10,787 nt of DNA from Candidatus Zixiibacteriota bacterium (GTDB lineage: Bacteria; Zixibacteria; MSB-5A5; GN15; JACZUZ01): the NCBI GenBank assembly GCA_022563625.1, contig JADFNA010000025.1, positions 1-10,787 of the forward strand, written 5' to 3'. Position numbers and translations under genes: made by a program. Shown here one piece after another: positions 7,853-10,787 of this stretch. How positions within the stretch are numbered: the stretch's first letter is position 1; every line of letters starts with the position of its first letter. Below the pieces are notes generated by a model. That model did no database searches, was not told where the DNA came from, and worked only from the letters and a program-made list of their open reading frames with translations.

Positions 7853-9139
7853 GTGGTCAAAGACATAACCGAAGGTGGAGATGACTCTCAGCTGACCCAA
7901 CGCTGTTCATTTTGCGGCAAACCGAGCGGCCAGGTAAAAAGGCTGTTCGCCGGCCATGAATCATACATCTGCAACGAGTGCGTCGGGCTCTGCTCGGACA
8001 TTCTCGATTCGGCGGCCGAATCAGAAATGCCGGCCGGGCTGGTGAATATCCCCATCCCCGAAGAAATCAAACAACATCTTGACACTTACATCATCGGCCA
8101 GGAACTGGCCAAAAAAGCTGTTTCTGTCGCCGTCTACAATCATTACAAGCGAATCAACAATCTCGTCAAGCACCATACCGTCAAAAAAGGGTCGAGCGCT
8201 GATATTGAACTGGAAAAATCCAATATCCTGCTGATGGGACCGACCGGGACCGGCAAAACATTGATAGCGCGCACGCTGGCCAAGTTTCTGCGTGTGCCGT
8301 TCTGTATTGCTGATGCGACCGTGTTGACCGAAGCCGGTTATGTCGGGGAGGATGTCGAAAACATTTTGGTGCGGCTGTATCAGGCGGCCAACTATGATCC
8401 AATCGCAACCGAACGCGGGATAATATATGTCGACGAGATCGACAAAATTTCGCGTACGGACGGCAACCCGTCGATTACCCGCGACGTGTCCGGCGAAGGT
8501 GTGCAGCAGGGCCTGTTGAAGATCCTCGAAGGCACAATGGCGAATATTCCGCCCAAGGGTGGACGCAAACATCCCGAGCAGGCTTTTGTGCAGATTGACA
8601 CGACGAATATCCTCTTTATTTGCGGCGGGGCTTTCGACGGACTTGAAAAAATTATCGCCCGGCGCGAAGGTAACAAGAAGCTCGGGTTTGCCGCCCAGCT
8701 ATCGGATATAAATGCGAATACAGAAAATATCATGAGTTTTGTCCAGCCGGCTGATTTGCTCGAATACGGATTGATTCCGGAATTAATCGGACGTTTGCCG
8801 GTTGTGGCGCCGCTGGACACGCTTGATGAAGAGGCGTTGATGAGAATTCTGACTGAGCCAAAGAACGCTGTGGTCAAACAGTATATGCGGCTGTTTGAAA
8901 TGGACGGAGTTAAACTGACATTCGAACAGAAGGCGCTCGTCTACGCTGTCGCCGAGGCGAAAAAACGAAAAACCGGCGCGCGCGCGATACGTTCGGTATT
9001 CGAACATGCAATGTTGAACATTATGTATGAGGTTCCCTCTATGAGCGAGCTGGCCGAAGTGATCATCACTGAAGGCGTGATGAAAGGAAAAGGCCTGCCG
9101 AAATACATCACACGCCGCCAGAAGAAAAAGAGCGCCTGA
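7853..9139 (+). CDS. clpX: ATP-dependent Clp protease ATP-binding subunit (ClpX)
   Basis: ClpX is a hexameric AAA+ unfoldase that recognises tagged proteins and threads them into ClpP. The start is GTG at 7853, with AGGAAAA upstream and an in-frame TAG at 7841-7843 that excludes a longer form. The 428-residue length is typical. In order: zinc-binding domain with Cys18, 21, 40 and 43 ('CSFC', 'CNEC'); Walker A 'GPTGTGKT' (129-136); pore loop 'GYVGED' (162-167); Walker B 'IIYVDEID' (190-197); RKH loop 'GGRKHPEQ' (236-243); ClpP-docking tripeptide 'LGF' (277-279, usual IGF); sensor 2 'GARAIR' (375-380). All functional motifs are intact. The docking loop next to a ClpP gene implies a working ClpXP pair. 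A terminator follows about 45 bp after the stop. Confidence 0.98.
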   Translation: MVKDITEGGDDSQLTQRCSFCGKPSGQVKRLFAGHESYICNECVGLCSDILDSAAESEMPAGLVNIPIPEEIKQHLDTYIIGQELAKKAVSVAVYNHYKRINNLVKHHTVKKGSSADIELEKSNILLMGPTGTGKTLIARTLAKFLRVPFCIADATVLTEAGYVGEDVENILVRLYQAANYDPIATERGIIYVDEIDKISRTDGNPSITRDVSGEGVQQGLLKILEGTMANIPPKGGRKHPEQAFVQIDTTNILFICGGAFDGLEKIIARREGNKKLGFAAQLSDINANTENIMSFVQPADLLEYGLIPELIGRLPVVAPLDTLDEEALMRILTEPKNAVVKQYMRLFEMDGVKLTFEQKALVYAVAEAKKRKTGARAIRSVFEHAMLNIMYEVPSMSELAEVIITEGVMKGKGLPKYITRRQKKKSA

Positions 9140-9182
9140 GCATTGCAGATATTACTTCGTAATGATAGATGTTTCATGTAGC

Positions 9183-9211
9183 GCAGAACCCCTGTGGTTC
9201 TGCCTTTTTTT
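9183..9211 (+). terminator. Rho-independent terminator of clpX, made from a palindromic repeat unit
   Basis: A perfect 8-bp stem GCAGAACC/GGTTCTGC (9183-9190 with 9196-9203) with loop CCTGT is followed by C and seven T residues. The unit from 9178 to 9204 aligns with the repeat pair at 9221-9247 and 9278-9304, including paired stem differences that preserve base pairing. Confidence 0.8.
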
Positions 9212-9220
9212 GTAAGTTTT

Positions 9221-9304
9221 GTAGGTCGAAACCCTTGTGGTTTCGACATTTTGAAATGACACAGCCAAAAGCGAAAAGTCGAAACCACAAGGGTTTCGAC
9301 CTAC
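9221..9304. repeat. Inverted pair of 27-bp palindromic repeat units
   Basis: The unit at 9221-9247 is repeated as an exact reverse complement at 9278-9304, with 30 nt between. Each unit is itself a hairpin: GTCGAAACC / GGTTTCGAC, 9 bp with a 5-nt loop, plus a 'GTAG' edge. The pair could therefore fold as two small hairpins or one 27-bp stem. Read on the minus strand, the 9278-9304 hairpin is followed by TTTTCGCTTTT, so it may terminate the minus-strand gene that ends at 9502. The style resembles dispersed REP or small MITE-like elements. Confidence 0.8.
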
Positions 9305-9332
9305 GCATTTTGCGTGACTTCAGCATACCATT

Positions 9333-9371
9333 ATGTCATTCTGAGAAGCCGAAAGCGACGAAGAATCTAGT
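9333..9371 (+). repeat. Degenerate copy of a dispersed 'TCATTCTGAG...GAAGAATCT' intergenic repeat
   Basis: The stretch contains GTCATTCTGAG, then an AGCCGAAAGCGACG-like core, then AAGAATCT. This layout resembles a short non-coding phrase scattered through the spacers of several environmental bacterial genomes. The recognition comes from memory of the pattern. Only one copy is in the window, so repetition is not shown here. Confidence 0.4.
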
Positions 9372-9417
9372 TGGACTTTGAGAGTAGCATCATAAAGATC
9401 GTTTAGAATTCATGAAA

Positions 9418-9435
9418 CCCGGACGAACGTCCGGG
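9418..9435. repeat. GC-rich palindrome CCCGGACG-AA-CGTCCGGG
   Basis: Two perfect 8-bp arms (9418-9425 and 9428-9435) are separated by AA. The palindrome lies in the gene-free, otherwise AT-rich stretch between clpX and the next minus-strand gene. On the minus strand it is followed by only three T residues, so it is a weak terminator at best. The flank 'GTCCGGGCCACG' suggests part of a larger dispersed repeat, which I cannot confirm from one copy. Confidence 0.5.
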
Positions 9436-9501
9436 CCACGCCGCCAAGAGCACAATCTCACCATACGGACAATACTCATTGGCGAGAACGTTTTTCACAT
9501 G

Positions 9502-10404
9502 CTACTTAACAATCTCACTGCTCGGGAAAATACCAGATGCTGTCTTTTCCTTGAGAATGAAGACTCTATCTACAAAACCAAGAACCACTCTGTAAGCGCC
9601 CAACTGCGGCATAAGTACATACAGCGTAAACTGAAGTCCTTCTTGAGATGTGGTGAAGCGGGGTTCTTTGATACCAAAATCTTTGAGTCTTTCGAGATAA
9701 CTCCCTTCGCGAGCATAACGAATTCTCTCTTGCGCAATGTGGCGTTCTTCTAATTCTTTCAATTCCTTATCTTTAAGAATACCTTTTTCTCTTCCTCTAG
9801 AAGGCATAATCACGTCATCCTCATGCCGAAGTATTGTCAACCATGATCGCTCAATAGTCATGGTTTTTGTAATCAGATATAGCAATTCCTCCGTTGCAAA
9901 CTCCCTTGGCTTTTCTAATTGGAAAAGACGATTCAGCAATTCAACGAGTACTTCCAATCTGAGATTACGTGTAAAGCTAGTATCATACATCAAATAGAAA
10001 GAGTACATTGTGAAGGTGGTATCTGAACTAACGAAGACGATATTATCTCCACATGGACCGATAGCGCAAATCTTGAAAACAAGTATTCTAGTATTTTCAA
10101 GGGGAAATTCAATTCGCCGATCGAAACTAATTATACTATCTCTAAACACTTCTTCACTTAGTGCAGGTTGCGGGCCATCCTTCATTTTCCCTAGTTCCTC
10201 ATTGAAGGACTCGACCGCCGAGATATAAAGCGGGTACTTGTCCGCTGCCAGCCTTGCTCTTGCACGTTCAATTTCAGATTCGCTCTGTGTCTCGGTCCAT
10301 CCTGATGAAGAAGAGATTTGAAACACGATACCTGAGAATGCGAACAATGTACAAGCAAAACAGAGGTGTGGCTTTCGCGGTCTTGTCTTTGAAGTTACAT
10401 TCAT
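9502..10404 (-). CDS. Hypothetical exported or membrane-anchored protein
   Basis: I do not recognise this 300-residue protein. The start is set by a good Shine-Dalgarno (GGAGG, complement of 10413-10417) 8 nt before the ATG at 10404. A longer in-frame form from 10458 adds 18 residues ('MPLRDAGEPADD...') ahead of the signal and is unlikely. Residues 1-12 are basic and 14-30 hydrophobic ('LCFACTLFAFSGIVFQI'), giving a Sec signal or N-terminal anchor with no proper lipobox. The rest is a mixed alpha/beta body, with a highly charged, probably helical or coiled-coil stretch at about 205-240 ('KDKELKELEERHIAQERI') and a C-terminal segment with hydrophobic strands ('FTLYVLMPQLGAYRVVLGF'). No catalytic motif is apparent. 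The coding sequence is visibly more AT-rich than its neighbours (more AGA, ATA and CTT codons) and borders the repeat cluster, which suggests later acquisition or relaxed selection. Confidence 0.7.
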   Translation of the reverse strand: MNVTSKTRPRKPHLCFACTLFAFSGIVFQISSSSGWTETQSESEIERARARLAADKYPLYISAVESFNEELGKMKDGPQPALSEEVFRDSIISFDRRIEFPLENTRILVFKICAIGPCGDNIVFVSSDTTFTMYSFYLMYDTSFTRNLRLEVLVELLNRLFQLEKPREFATEELLYLITKTMTIERSWLTILRHEDDVIMPSRGREKGILKDKELKELEERHIAQERIRYAREGSYLERLKDFGIKEPRFTTSQEGLQFTLYVLMPQLGAYRVVLGFVDRVFILKEKTASGIFPSSEIVK

Positions 10405-10522
10405 CTTAATTGCCTCCAGATAATCGTCCGCCGGTTCTCCTGCATCTCTCAATGGCAAATTATATCATCTTGATTCCTCGGACAATAGCTCTCGTTACTT
10501 TTGACGCTAGAAAAAGTGCCGA

Positions 10523-10787
10523 CTAAGACTTCGGACTCAACCCCAACCCCGCTTCTTTCCAGAGTTTCATCACCGGTCCGTGGTAAGTATAGCCGCCTTC
10601 AATTACATCTTCCGCCAAAAGAAGCGGAGTGTCCAGATCAAGTGTATGCGCCGGCCAGAAGGCGCTGGCCAACGCCAGTGACATGCCCATTGCCAGGCGC
10701 GTTTCCACCATCCCGCCGAACATCAAACCCAGCCCGCCGGTCTGGGCCAGCTTGGCGATCTGACAGGACTCAATCACACCCGATTTC
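10523..10787 (-). CDS. Enolase-superfamily dipeptide epimerase, C-terminal fragment (window edge)
   Basis: The frame is open to the window end, so only the last 87 or so residues are present and the real start lies beyond 10787. The GTG at 10777 is an internal Val ('KSGVIESCQIAKLAQ'). The fragment fits the end of the barrel domain of the L-Ala-D/L-Glu epimerase and muconate-cycloisomerase-like group: 'KSG' with the probable conserved strand-end Lys, 'GLGLMFGGMVETRL' with the conserved Gly and Glu, and 'LDLDTPLLLAEDVIEGG' (DLDTP is typical of dipeptide epimerases). In that family the enzyme inverts an amino acid of a dipeptide, often Ala-Glu from murein recycling. The specificity loops are outside the window, so the substrate is unproven. 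It runs on the same strand as the hypothetical gene, upstream of it and 118 bp away. Confidence 0.8.
   Translation of the reverse strand, partial: KSGVIESCQIAKLAQTGGLGLMFGGMVETRLAMGMSLALASAFWPAHTLDLDTPLLLAEDVIEGGYTYHGPVMKLWKEAGLGLSPKS

Noticed and set aside
8021..8572. 183-codon open frame opposite clpX
   Set aside because: It is antisense to highly conserved ClpX coding sequence and has no recognisable domain, so it is a shadow frame.
9178..9304. CRISPR array
   Set aside because: There are only three units in mixed orientation, each internally palindromic, with short unequal spacers and no cas genes.
9169..9381. 70-codon open frame across the repeat region
   Set aside because: Its coding content is made of the palindromic repeats and dispersed-repeat phrase, with no ribosome site or protein-like composition.

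Overview
The window looks like chromosomal sequence from a Gram-negative bacterium of the FCB or candidate-phylum type (Zixibacteria, KSB1, Latescibacteria or similar). The main clue is a pair of large exported proteins, each ending in a type IX secretion (T9SS/Por) C-terminal sorting domain with the 'QNYPNPFNP' and 'SGIYFYKL/SGIYFYRL' signatures. The taxonomic placement is inferred from domain style only.

Layout. (1) Positions 2-1936, plus strand: the 3' part of a secreted modular protein with HYR repeats, a cohesin-like region, a dockerin-like pair and a T9SS tail. (2) Positions 1937-2229: intergenic, with a strong rho-independent terminator that could also act as an attenuator. (3) Positions 2230-3861, plus: a seven-repeat FG-GAP (integrin-alpha-like) beta-propeller with signal peptide and T9SS tail. 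(4) Positions 3907-5250, minus and convergent: phosphomannomutase/phosphoglucomutase. (5) Positions 5251-5593: spacer with a probable promoter, then tRNA-Leu(UAG). (6) Positions 5641-9139, plus: the classic tig-clpP-clpX protein quality-control cluster. (7) Positions 9140-9501: gene-free and rich in repeats, with three related palindromes, a 27-bp inverted pair, a degenerate dispersed-repeat phrase and another palindrome. (8) Positions 9502-10404, minus: an unrecognised, AT-richer exported protein. (9) Positions 10523-10787, minus: the C-terminal end of an enolase-superfamily dipeptide epimerase, cut by the window edge.

How the genes work together. Trigger factor meets nascent chains at the ribosome, while ClpX unfolds substrates and feeds them to ClpP, so tig-clpP-clpX is a folding and degradation module. 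tRNA-Leu sits just upstream of tig and may share its promoter. The phosphohexomutase supplies sugar-1-phosphates for surface polysaccharide, and the epimerase, if it is the Ala-Glu type, would recycle murein peptides. The two T9SS substrates are surface or secreted proteins of unknown ligand.

The most notable points are an Asn at the usual catalytic Asp position of ClpP, related palindromes that seem to serve as terminators for the convergent clpX and hypothetical genes, and the possible attenuator before the FG-GAP gene. I did not find clear evidence of a new multi-gene system. The core is ordinary housekeeping, with accessory surface proteins on one side and a repeat-flanked unknown gene on the other.
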